Assembly (NCBI RefSeq): GCF_029906645.1
Contig: NZ_JARYGZ010000003.1
Span: 186,001 to 250,000, forward strand
Source: Sphingomonas oryzagri
Lineage (GTDB): Bacteria > Pseudomonadota > Alphaproteobacteria > Sphingomonadales > Sphingomonadaceae
Direction: 5' to 3'
DNA length: 64,000 bases
Shown here: positions 1 through 7,434 of the stretch, piece by piece
Numbering within the stretch: the stretch's first letter is position 1
Layout: each line of letters opens with the position of its first letter
The notes under the pieces: model-generated
The model's input: the letters and a program-made list of their open reading frames with translations, nothing else
Database searches by the model: none
What the model was told of the DNA's origin: nothing
Translations under genes and position numbers: made by a program

Positions 1-480
1 ATCATGCTGGCGCGGCCCAAGGGCGGGCCGTTGATCGCGGCCAAGCTCACCGACTATCGGCTCGGCGTCTATGCGAGCGCGGATTATCTTGCGGCGACCG
101 GGCCGGTGGAAAGCGTCGAAGCGCTGACCCGGCGGCGGCTGGTCGGCTATGTGCCCGACCTGATCTTCGCGCCCGAGCTGCGCTATCTCGCCGAGGTGGA
201 CGAGCGGCTGGAGCCGGCGATCCGCTCCTCCAGCATCTCCGCCCAGGCCCTGCTGATCGCCGGCGGGGCGGGGTGCGGCATCCTGCCCTGCTTCATGGGC
301 GACCGTCATCCGGCGCTCGTCCGCCTGCTGGCGCAGGAGGTCGCGATCGAGCGGAGCTTCTGGCTGGTCGTCCATCGCGACATGCGCCGCGTCGCGCGGA
401 TCGAAGCGTTCATCGGATGGCTGCGCGAGGAAGTCTCGGCGGCGCAGCCGACCCTGCTCGGCAAGGCGTTCAAAAAGTAG
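1..480 (+). CDS. LysR-family transcriptional regulator, C-terminal part (5' truncated by window)
   Basis: The frame is open from the first base, so the DNA-binding N-terminus lies outside the window. The visible 159 residues look like the second half of a LysR substrate-binding domain: a YRLGVYASADYL segment, a loop with ALLIAGGAGCGILP typical of the effector pocket, and a C-terminal FWLVVHRDMRR strand followed by a helix. LysR proteins bind DNA as tetramers and respond to small ligands. The gene lies on the same strand directly before the marR/efflux operon. Whether it controls that operon or an unseen divergent gene cannot be told. The family call is firm, the target unknown. Confidence 0.85.
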   Translation: MMLARPKGGPLIAAKLTDYRLGVYASADYLAATGPVESVEALTRRRLVGYVPDLIFAPELRYLAEVDERLEPAIRSSSISAQALLIAGGAGCGILPCFMGDRHPALVRLLAQEVAIERSFWLVVHRDMRRVARIEAFIGWLREEVSAAQPTLLGKAFKK

Positions 481-503
481 GTTGAAAAACATTGCGAGCC
501 ATA

Positions 504-521
504 TCATTAGGAAACTAATGA
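504..521. promoter_or_regulatory. SlyA/MarR-like operator palindrome overlapping the marR start
   Basis: Perfect 7-bp inverted repeat TCATTAG-GAAA-CTAATGA. Its core TTAG-N4-CTAA matches the well-known SlyA-type consensus TTAGCAAGCTAA at both half-sites. The right arm contains the ATG chosen for the marR gene, and the centre holds its AGGA ribosome-binding site. Binding of the encoded MarR protein here would give autoregulation of the whole efflux operon. The function is inferred from motif and position. Confidence 0.6.
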
Positions 522-976
522 ATTTGGATCGATATGCCTTGGAGGCCGCTTTCGGGCGCCGCATCCTGCCGCTGTCGCGCCGCTGGCGTGCGGCGGCCGA
601 CCGCGCGCTGGCCGATTCCGGCCTGTCGAGCGCCGCAGGTTGGGCCTTGCTTCATGTGGGGCGATTGGGTGACGATGTCCGCCAGGCGGAGCTCGTCGCG
701 GAGCTGGACATGCAGGGGGCGTCGGTCGTTCGGGTACTCGATCAGCTGGAGGCGTCGGCGCTGCTCAGCCGCACGCCCGACGTCGCCGACCGCCGCACCA
801 ATCGTGTCCGCCTGACGGAGAGCGGTCGCGCGCTGGTCGAGCGGATCGAGGAGGCGCTGGCGGCGCTGCGCCGCGATCTGACGGAAGGTGTGCCGGATTC
901 GGCGCTGGCGGTGGCCGAGGGCGTTCTGCAGCTGATCGACCAGCGGATGCTCCTGCTGCGCGAGCGCGCCCGGTGA
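518..976 (+). CDS. MarR-family transcriptional regulator
   Basis: 152-residue winged-helix regulator of the MarR family: a dimerisation helix, then a helix-turn-helix around ELVAELDMQGASVVRVLDQL, and the wing signature DVADRRTNRVRLTESG. MarR proteins usually repress exporter genes and release DNA on binding phenolic compounds. The ATG at 518 is chosen over the in-frame TTG at 482 because AGGA lies 5 bases before it. The stop overlaps the GTG of the next gene (GTGA), so this is the first gene of the efflux operon and its likely repressor. Confidence 0.85.
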   Translation: MNLDRYALEAAFGRRILPLSRRWRAAADRALADSGLSSAAGWALLHVGRLGDDVRQAELVAELDMQGASVVRVLDQLEASALLSRTPDVADRRTNRVRLTESGRALVERIEEALAALRRDLTEGVPDSALAVAEGVLQLIDQRMLLLRERAR

Positions 977-3039
977 AGACGCTGGTCCGGGCGGATGCGG
1001 ATGCCGTCCTCTTCTCGGTCAAATGCTTCGTCGCCGCGATGCTGGCTTATTATGTCGCGCTGCGCATCGGCCTGAACCGGCCGTTCTGGGCGGTGGTGAC
1101 CTCCTACATCATCGCGCAGCCGCTGTCCGGCGCCGTGCTGTCCAAGGCGGTGTTCCGGCTGGCGGGCACGGTGCTCGGCGCCAGTGTGTCGGTGCTGCTG
1201 GTGCCGACTTTCGTCAATGCGCCGGCGGTGCTCACCCTCGCGCTGTCGCTATGGCTGGGGTTGTGCATCTATCTCGCCCAGCTGGATCGCACGCCCCGCG
1301 CCTATGTCTTCCTGCTGGCGGGCTATACGGCGAGCATCATCGGTATCCCCAGCGTCCAGGTGCCGGGCACGATCTTCAACACGGCGATCCTGCGTGTGCA
1401 GGAGATCACGATCGGGATCCTGTCTGCCAGCCTGATCCATGGCATCATCTTTCCCCGATCGGTGACGTCGCTGCTGCTCAAGCGGATCGACGCGATCCTG
1501 GCGGACGCCCGGCGCTGGTCGATCGCCTCGCTCGCCGGCGCGCGCGAGGCGCGGCTCGATATCGAGCGGCGCAGGCTCGCGATCGACGTCGCCGAACTGC
1601 ACCAGCTGTCGATCCACCTCCCCTTCGATACCGAGCGGATCCTGCCGCGGGTGCGCACCGTGCGCGCCCTGCAGGACAGGCTGTCGATGCTGCTGCCGCT
1701 GGCCTCGACCATCGAGGATCGGCTGGCCGAACTGGAAGGCTGCCCCGGCGGCGTGCCCGAGCCGGTCTCGGCGCTCGTGACGCGGGTCCGCGGGTGGATC
1801 GATCAGGAATGTGCCGGCCCCGATCGCGAGGCGTCGGCCGACGCGTTGATCGCAGAGGCGCGCGCGCTGGAGCCGATCGCGCGACAGACGCCCGAAACCG
1901 GGCCGGAGACGACCCTCGTCTGGCGCGACATGCTGCTGCTCAACCTGCTGTCGCGCCTCGCCGAGCTGGTGGCGTCGCTCCGCGACGCGCATCTGCTGCG
2001 CGATCAGGTCCGCTCGCCGAGTTTCACCGCCATTTCGCCGCGCATCCCCGAGCTGCTCCGCGCGACCAGCCGGCGCCCGCTGCATCTCGATCGCGGGCTG
2101 GCGATGCGATCCGCCTTCGGCACGATCGCGACGATCGCGATCGGCTGCACCTTCTGGATCGCGACGGCGTGGAAGGATGGCGGCGGCGCGGTGCTGATCG
2201 CGGGCATCGCCTGCGCGCTGTTCGGCGGCTTCGACAATCCGCGCGCGGCGATCGGCAGGATGCAGCTCGGCTCCACCATCGGCCTCGTCGCGTCGATCTT
2301 CTATGCCTACACCGTGCTGCCGCGCGTCACCGATTTCGTGACGCTGGCGGCGGTGCTGGCGCCGATGCTGCTGATCATGGGCGTGATGATGGGCAAGCCG
2401 ACGACGGCGGCGGTGGGCGTCGGCTTCCTGATCGGCTTTCCGGCGACCGTCGGCCTCAACGCCAGCTACACGCCCGATTTCGGCCCGCAGTTCAATGGCG
2501 CGATCGCGCAGTTCATCGGTATCGGTTTCGCCATGTCGACGGTCGGCCTGTTCATCACGATCGGTGCGGAGGATCGCTTCGCGCGGCTCGCCAAAGCGGG
2601 CTGGCGGGATGTGGCTCGCCGCGCGCGGGGCCGGGCGCCGGATGGGGCGCGCTGGATGGCGCTGATGCTCGATCGGGTCGGGCTGATGCTGCCGGCGATG
2701 GGCAAGGGCGTCGACCCCGGCAAGCCGCTGCTCGATGCGCTGCTCGACATGCGCATCGGCTTCGTCGCGGGTGAGCTCGACCTGCTGCGCAAGGGCGCGA
2801 CCGAGGAGGAGAGGGTGCTGATCGCCGAGACGCTCGGCAGCGTCGGCGACCACTTCGCCCACCTGCGCGCGTCGAAGGCGGGGCCGCCGAAGCCGGAGGT
2901 GCTGGACGACATCGATCGCGCGGTCGCCGTCTTCGCGCGCGACGAGGAGCCGTCGCGCCGCCGCGACGGGCTGATCCTGCTCACCAGTCTGCGCCGCAAC
3001 CTGTTCCCGGCGGCGCCGGCCTACGGAGCGGCGGCATGA
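973..3039 (+). CDS. FUSC-family inner-membrane transporter (AaeB-like)
   Basis: 688-residue FUSC-family protein. It has two blocks of hydrophobic helices (about residues 12-165 and 378-520), each followed by a long cytoplasmic helical domain, the usual AaeB/fusaric-acid-resistance architecture. Family members form the inner-membrane part of efflux systems for aromatic acids such as p-hydroxybenzoate. The GTG start overlaps the marR stop, and the end overlaps the DUF1656 gene (ATGA). Together with the adaptor and outer-membrane factor downstream it would form an envelope-spanning exporter. The substrate is inferred only from the family. Confidence 0.85.
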   Translation: MKTLVRADADAVLFSVKCFVAAMLAYYVALRIGLNRPFWAVVTSYIIAQPLSGAVLSKAVFRLAGTVLGASVSVLLVPTFVNAPAVLTLALSLWLGLCIYLAQLDRTPRAYVFLLAGYTASIIGIPSVQVPGTIFNTAILRVQEITIGILSASLIHGIIFPRSVTSLLLKRIDAILADARRWSIASLAGAREARLDIERRRLAIDVAELHQLSIHLPFDTERILPRVRTVRALQDRLSMLLPLASTIEDRLAELEGCPGGVPEPVSALVTRVRGWIDQECAGPDREASADALIAEARALEPIARQTPETGPETTLVWRDMLLLNLLSRLAELVASLRDAHLLRDQVRSPSFTAISPRIPELLRATSRRPLHLDRGLAMRSAFGTIATIAIGCTFWIATAWKDGGGAVLIAGIACALFGGFDNPRAAIGRMQLGSTIGLVASIFYAYTVLPRVTDFVTLAAVLAPMLLIMGVMMGKPTTAAVGVGFLIGFPATVGLNASYTPDFGPQFNGAIAQFIGIGFAMSTVGLFITIGAEDRFARLAKAGWRDVARRARGRAPDGARWMALMLDRVGLMLPAMGKGVDPGKPLLDALLDMRIGFVAGELDLLRKGATEEERVLIAETLGSVGDHFAHLRASKAGPPKPEVLDDIDRAVAVFARDEEPSRRRDGLILLTSLRRNLFPAAPAYGAAA

Positions 3040-3251
3040 TCGGCGAAATCTCGATCGGCGGGGTCTTCTTCCCGCCCCTGCTGCTGTTCGGCCTGCTCGC
3101 GCTGGGCGTTACCGGCGTGCTGAGCCGACTGTTCCAGATCATCGGCGTCTACCGTTTCGTCGCCTACCGGCCGCTGGTCGATCTCGCCCTCTTCATCCTC
3201 CTGCTCGGCCTCGCCGTGCTCCTCACCGCGCATCACGGACTGCAATCATGA
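3036..3251 (+). CDS. DUF1656 small membrane protein (AaeX-like)
   Basis: 71-residue protein with two predicted membrane helices (about residues 10-30 and 46-65) and the DUF1656 pattern, including an N-terminal EISIGGVFFPP segment. In enterobacteria the matching gene aaeX precedes aaeA and aaeB and its role is undefined. Here it sits between the FUSC gene and the adaptor gene, overlapping both by 4 bp, so it is probably made in fixed ratio with them. Confidence 0.85.
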   Translation: MIGEISIGGVFFPPLLLFGLLALGVTGVLSRLFQIIGVYRFVAYRPLVDLALFILLLGLAVLLTAHHGLQS

Positions 3252-4129
3252 ACCCCATCGTCTCCGCCGTGCTGCGCTGGATCGTCACCGCGCTGATCGT
3301 CGTCGCCGCCATCATCGTGGCGATCGCCCTGTGGCGCCGTTACGAGACCGATCCGTGGACGCGCGACGGCCATGTCCGTGCCGACGTAGTGCGCGTCGCG
3401 CCGGACGTCGGCGGGCTGGTCACCTCGGTCGCGGTCCGCGACAACCAGATCGTCCACAGGGGCGACCTGCTCTTCGTCGTCGACATGCCCCGCTATGCTG
3501 ATGCGCTGGGCCAGGCGGATGCCAGCATCGCCAGTGCGCGCGCCAAATACGATCAGGCGCAGAAGGTGGCGCGCCGCGACATCGCGCTCGGCGATCTCGT
3601 CGCGACCGAGACGCACGAGGAGAATGTCGCCGCCGTGCAGACCGCCAAGGCCGCGCTCGACGCCGCGATCTCGGCCAAGCAGACCGCGCAGCTCAATGTC
3701 CACCGCACCACGGTGCGCGCCTCGGTCAACGGCATCGTCACCAATCTCGATCTCCACCCCGGCGATTATGTCGGGCCGGGATCGCAGGCGATGGCGCTGG
3801 TCGATACCGATTCGATCCGGATCGAAGGCTATTTCGAGGAAACCAAGCTCCGCCACATCCATGTCGGCGACAAGGCGCGCATCCGCCTGATGGGCGACGA
3901 GCACGACATGGACGGCCATGTCGACAGCATCGCGGCCGGCATCGCCGACGACCAGAGCAAGAGTACCGCGAACCAGCTGCGCGAGGTCGACCCGACCTTC
4001 TCCTGGGTGCGCCTCGCCCAGCGCATCCCGGTGCGTATCCACGTCGATCGCATGCCGGTCGGCACCCAGCTGATCGCGGGCCGCACCGCGACCATCACCA
4101 TCCTGCCCGAGCCGGGCCAGACGAAGTGA
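3248..4129 (+). CDS. HlyD-family periplasmic adaptor (AaeA/EmrA-like)
   Basis: 293-residue membrane-fusion protein with one N-terminal membrane helix (about 10-30), the signature PWTRDGHVRADVVRVAPDVG opening the lipoyl/barrel-sandwich domain, a helical hairpin near 85-140, and a beta-barrel domain at the C-terminus. Such adaptors link an inner-membrane pump to an outer-membrane channel. The gene overlaps DUF1656 upstream (ATGA) and the outer-membrane factor downstream (GTGA). The short hairpin fits AaeA/EmrA-type rather than RND-type adaptors. Confidence 0.88.
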   Translation: MNPIVSAVLRWIVTALIVVAAIIVAIALWRRYETDPWTRDGHVRADVVRVAPDVGGLVTSVAVRDNQIVHRGDLLFVVDMPRYADALGQADASIASARAKYDQAQKVARRDIALGDLVATETHEENVAAVQTAKAALDAAISAKQTAQLNVHRTTVRASVNGIVTNLDLHPGDYVGPGSQAMALVDTDSIRIEGYFEETKLRHIHVGDKARIRLMGDEHDMDGHVDSIAAGIADDQSKSTANQLREVDPTFSWVRLAQRIPVRIHVDRMPVGTQLIAGRTATITILPEPGQTK

Positions 4130-5532
4130 GGCGCGCTTCCGCATCGATGGCGATCGCGTCGCTGCTCGCGGGCTGCACGGTCGGCCCGAACTATCATGTG
4201 CCGGACAAGGCGATGGCGAAGTCGCCGTCGGCCAACCGGCCCTTCATCAGCGGGCAGGAGGCGGCGTTCGATCAGGCGCCGCTGCCCGATCACTGGTGGC
4301 GCCTCTACAACGATTCCCGGCTCGACGGCTACGTGCAGGAGGCGCTGGCCGCCAATACCGATTTGCGCGCGGCCGACGCCAACCTGCGCCGCGCGAGCGA
4401 GGTGGTGCGCGAGGTCGAGGCGGGCCGGACTGTCCAGACCAAGCTGGAGGCGGCGGCGTTCGGTGCGGATGTCGGCGGCTATACGCTGACGGTGCCGCTC
4501 GATCTCTCCTACAGCGCGGTCGCCTCGGCCTCGATCGAATATCCGCTCGATCTGGCGGGCGGCATCAGGCGCGGCATCGAGGCGGCGAAGGACAATCGCG
4601 AGGCTGTCGAGGCGGCGCGCGACCAGGTGCGCGTGACGATCGCGGCGGCGGTGACGCGCAACTATGCGGATGTCTGCTCGGCCAACCTCACGCTGGCGGC
4701 GACGCGGCACGTGCTCGACATCCAGACGCAGACGCTCAGCTCGATCACCCGGCTGTTCAAGGGCGGGCGCGGCACCGCATTCGACGTGACGCGCGCGCGC
4801 ACCGCCGCCGACAAGAGCGCCGCCGCCATCCCCGAGATCGAGGCGGCCCGGCAGGCCTCGCTCTACGAACTGGGCGCACTGATGGGCCGCGCGCCGGCCG
4901 ATTATCCCAAGGAGCTGGAAAGCTGCATCGTGCCGCCCAAGCTCGGCCAGCCGCTGCCGATCGGCGACGGCACTGCGCTGATCCGCCGCCGGCCGGACAT
5001 CCGCGCCTCGGAACGCCAGCTCGCCGCCGCCACCGCCGGCATCGGCGTGCAGATGTCGAAGCTGTATCCGCAGGTGGCGCTCGCCGGATCGGCCGGTCTC
5101 GCCAATTCGCTGTCCAATTTCTTCACCGGGCCGAGCTTCGGCGGTTATGCCGGGCCGCTGATCAGCTGGGCCTTTCCTAACCGCAAGCTGATCCACGCCC
5201 AGATCGCGGAGGCCGGCGCCACGGCGGACGCGGCGTCTGCCAAATTCGACGGCACCGTGATCGAGGCGCTGCGCCAGACGGAGACCGCGCTCGACGCCTA
5301 TGCCCGCGAGATCCAGCATGACGAGGCGCTGGACCAGGCGCGCAATGATGCCGAGAAATCGACCGAGCAGGCAAACAAGCTGTTCCGCTACGGCCGTACC
5401 GACGTGCTCAACGTGCTGACCGCGCAGGCCAATCTGGCCGAGGCCGAGGCCGCGCTCGCCCAATCGCGCGCGACGCTGATCGACCGGCAGGTCAACGTGT
5501 TCCTCGCGCTTGGCGGCGGCTGGGAGGAGTGA
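4126..5532 (+). CDS. NodT-family outer-membrane efflux lipoprotein
   Basis: 468-residue RND/FUSC outer-membrane factor. The N-terminus has a lipoprotein signal ending in LLAGC (lipidated Cys about 17), followed by the family hallmark TVGPNYHVP. Two repeated OEP domains form the trimeric TolC-like channel. The GTG start overlaps the adaptor stop, making it the last gene of the five-gene coupled operon. A 7-bp inverted repeat follows at 5557-5592 but lacks a T run, so no terminator is claimed. Confidence 0.9.
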   Translation: MRRASASMAIASLLAGCTVGPNYHVPDKAMAKSPSANRPFISGQEAAFDQAPLPDHWWRLYNDSRLDGYVQEALAANTDLRAADANLRRASEVVREVEAGRTVQTKLEAAAFGADVGGYTLTVPLDLSYSAVASASIEYPLDLAGGIRRGIEAAKDNREAVEAARDQVRVTIAAAVTRNYADVCSANLTLAATRHVLDIQTQTLSSITRLFKGGRGTAFDVTRARTAADKSAAAIPEIEAARQASLYELGALMGRAPADYPKELESCIVPPKLGQPLPIGDGTALIRRRPDIRASERQLAAATAGIGVQMSKLYPQVALAGSAGLANSLSNFFTGPSFGGYAGPLISWAFPNRKLIHAQIAEAGATADAASAKFDGTVIEALRQTETALDAYAREIQHDEALDQARNDAEKSTEQANKLFRYGRTDVLNVLTAQANLAEAEAALAQSRATLIDRQVNVFLALGGGWEE

Positions 5533-5606
5533 ACCGCTCGGTTAGACCAATAGCTGATCCCTTTTGGTGAAATCTCGTTAGTATTAAGGGATTAGTCCGA
5601 TCGGAT

Positions 5607-6338
5607 ATGGATATGGCATCGGCCCCCCTGCAGAGCCGCTGGAGTCGGCTGCGCCCCTGGCTGCTCGGCGCCGTGCTCGTCGGCGCGCTGGTTCGGCTAC
5701 CGTTCGTGCCCGCGACCCGGCATGAGCCGGGTTGTACCCGATATATTCCGGTGTCGGGCGAACCCACGCTGATTGCGCACGCGGCAGGTGGGCTGCCCGG
5801 CCGCACCTATGCCAACAGCATCGCGGCGCTCGACCTGTCCTACAGCCACGGGCTGCGGACGTTCGAGATGGATTTTCACGAGCTGCCTTTCGGTATCGTC
5901 CGCGCCGGCCACGATTATTACGACCTGATGGATCCGCGTGGCGCAATGCTGTCGGATGTCGTCACCTGGCTGCGCGCGCACAAGGATGCGCGGCTCATCA
6001 CCGACTTCAAGACGAACAATGTCAGCGGGCTGCGCCGGGTGATGGAAATGGCGCCCGATCTGCGCGATCGGATCGATCCCTTCATCTACGGCGCCGACGA
6101 ATATCAGCCGGTGCTGGCAATGGGGTTCAGGCGGCCGATCTTCGCCATCTACCAGACGCATGACCGCGACTGGCTCGATTTCGTGAACAGCCACCCGGTT
6201 TATGCCGTCGCGGTGACGCAGGATTACGAGCCGGTACTGGGGCGGATCCACCGCCCGGTGATCCTCCACACCATGGATACGCCGATCTACCCGCAGAACG
6301 TGTTGGCGGTGATCACCAATTGCCTGACGCCGGGGTGA
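5607..6338 (+). CDS. Membrane-anchored glycerophosphodiester phosphodiesterase-like protein
   Basis: 243 residues with an N-terminal membrane anchor or uncleaved signal (about 14-32) and a compact domain resembling the GDPD/PI-PLC-like TIM barrel. The opening LIAHAAGG, the YANSIAALDLSY helix, and FEMDF correspond to the HRG, N and ExD positions of GDPD enzymes. The catalytic HRG is altered to HAAGG and the domain is shorter than usual, so activity is uncertain. The gene converges on the PAP2 gene with one base between stops. A lipid-headgroup role is inference. Confidence 0.55.
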   Translation: MDMASAPLQSRWSRLRPWLLGAVLVGALVRLPFVPATRHEPGCTRYIPVSGEPTLIAHAAGGLPGRTYANSIAALDLSYSHGLRTFEMDFHELPFGIVRAGHDYYDLMDPRGAMLSDVVTWLRAHKDARLITDFKTNNVSGLRRVMEMAPDLRDRIDPFIYGADEYQPVLAMGFRRPIFAIYQTHDRDWLDFVNSHPVYAVAVTQDYEPVLGRIHRPVILHTMDTPIYPQNVLAVITNCLTPG

Positions 6339-6339
6339 G

Positions 6340-7317
6340 CTAGGCGGCCAGCGGCTCGGGCGACGCCGGTAGCGCGCTCGGCTCCGGCCCGGTGCTCCCC
6401 TCGACGGTCGACCGGTCGGCCCGATAGGCCATGTAGATCGCTCCGCGAGCCAGCGCGATGCCCACCGGCAGATCGATCAGATAGTGCCACCGGCTGGCGA
6501 TCGCCGTGACGATGATATAGCCGAAGATCGGAATGTAGGTCGGCAATAGCGGCCGGCCGTGCCGCCAGGCGAACCACAGGAAGAGATAGGAAAAACCGGC
6601 GTGGAGCGAGGGCATCGCGCCCAGCCCGGCGAACAGGTTGAGCGATCCGTTGTCCGCCAGCCATTGTGGCCCCGCCGCCACCGACATCTGCCGGAGCGCC
6701 AGCATCTCGTGCTGTGCGGCGGTGATCGAGGCACTCGTCCCTGCTTCGTAGACGAAGGGGCCGACAGCAGGCAGCAGCAGATAGCCGATGGCGCCCAGTC
6801 CCTGCAGGAAGATGACCGAAAGGAACAGCTTGCGGAACGTGTCCGGCGTGCGGATCGCGTGATAGCCGAAGCTCAGGTAGAACATGACCATGAACGACCA
6901 GAGGTAGATTCCCTTCCAGTAATGGAGGATCGGCCGCAGGGCGACGCGCAGAGCCATGCACAGATCGACGACCGGTCGCGCCATCTCGTCGATTTGCCAG
7001 AAGAAGGCGTCGTAGCTGGTCGTCCGGATGAACGGCACCCAGAGCTTCAGGTTGAAATGCACGATGCCGATCGCCGCATAGCAGAGCAACGCGATCAGCG
7101 GCCGCCACGGCGATGTCGAGCGATTGGCCATGACCGCGCAGGCCAGCCACACCCCGATGCCCAGCAGCGGCAGCGTCAGCTGGATGCCCATCATCTGGGC
7201 GCCCTGCCCGGACGGAAGCCGGATGGGCAGTCCGTAGCACAGCGACAAGGCGCACATGAGCAGCGCCATGCCGGCCGTGAAGGTCACCTCGATCGGGACG
7301 GGGATGTGCTTGGTCAT
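6340..7317 (-). CDS. PAP2 / inositolphosphotransferase-like membrane protein
   Basis: 325 residues with about six membrane helices. The C-terminal half carries the PAP2-type motifs in the form used by Aur1/inositolphosphotransferase relatives: MPSLHAG (catalytic His) and ASRWHYLIDLPVG (second His and Asp). That family hydrolyses or transfers phosphorylated lipid headgroups, and in fungi makes inositol phosphorylceramide. Sphingomonads contain sphingolipids, so a headgroup transfer role is possible but not shown. A perfect inverted repeat ends two bases before the start codon and there is no clear ribosome-binding site. Confidence 0.75.
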   Translation of the reverse strand: MTKHIPVPIEVTFTAGMALLMCALSLCYGLPIRLPSGQGAQMMGIQLTLPLLGIGVWLACAVMANRSTSPWRPLIALLCYAAIGIVHFNLKLWVPFIRTTSYDAFFWQIDEMARPVVDLCMALRVALRPILHYWKGIYLWSFMVMFYLSFGYHAIRTPDTFRKLFLSVIFLQGLGAIGYLLLPAVGPFVYEAGTSASITAAQHEMLALRQMSVAAGPQWLADNGSLNLFAGLGAMPSLHAGFSYLFLWFAWRHGRPLLPTYIPIFGYIIVTAIASRWHYLIDLPVGIALARGAIYMAYRADRSTVEGSTGPEPSALPASPEPLAA

Positions 7318-7319
7318 GG

Positions 7320-7359
7320 CGCTTTAAGACCAAAATACAATTGAGAGAGTCTTAAAGCG
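7320..7359. promoter_or_regulatory. Perfect 11-bp inverted repeat at the PAP2-gene start
   Basis: CGCTTTAAGAC at 7320-7330 and GTCTTAAAGCG at 7349-7359 are perfect inverted copies separated by 18 AT-rich bases. On the minus strand the repeat ends two bases before the ATG of the PAP2 gene. It could be a repressor operator, or an mRNA hairpin masking translation initiation. No regulator gene adjoins it. The direct repeat TGTTGCAG, at 7388-7395 and 7398-7405, lies further upstream in the same spacer. Confidence 0.5.
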
Positions 7360-7434
7360 AAAATCCAGCTGCAGTAGAGGCTTCAAATGTTGCAGTCTGT
7401 TGCAGCCTTGATTGCGACTATAAGGGGGTGGCGA

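Noticed and set aside
5557-5592. ATCCCTT / AAGGGAT inverted repeat after the efflux operon as a terminator
   Set aside because: The loop is 22 bases and no T run follows, so a terminator is not supported.
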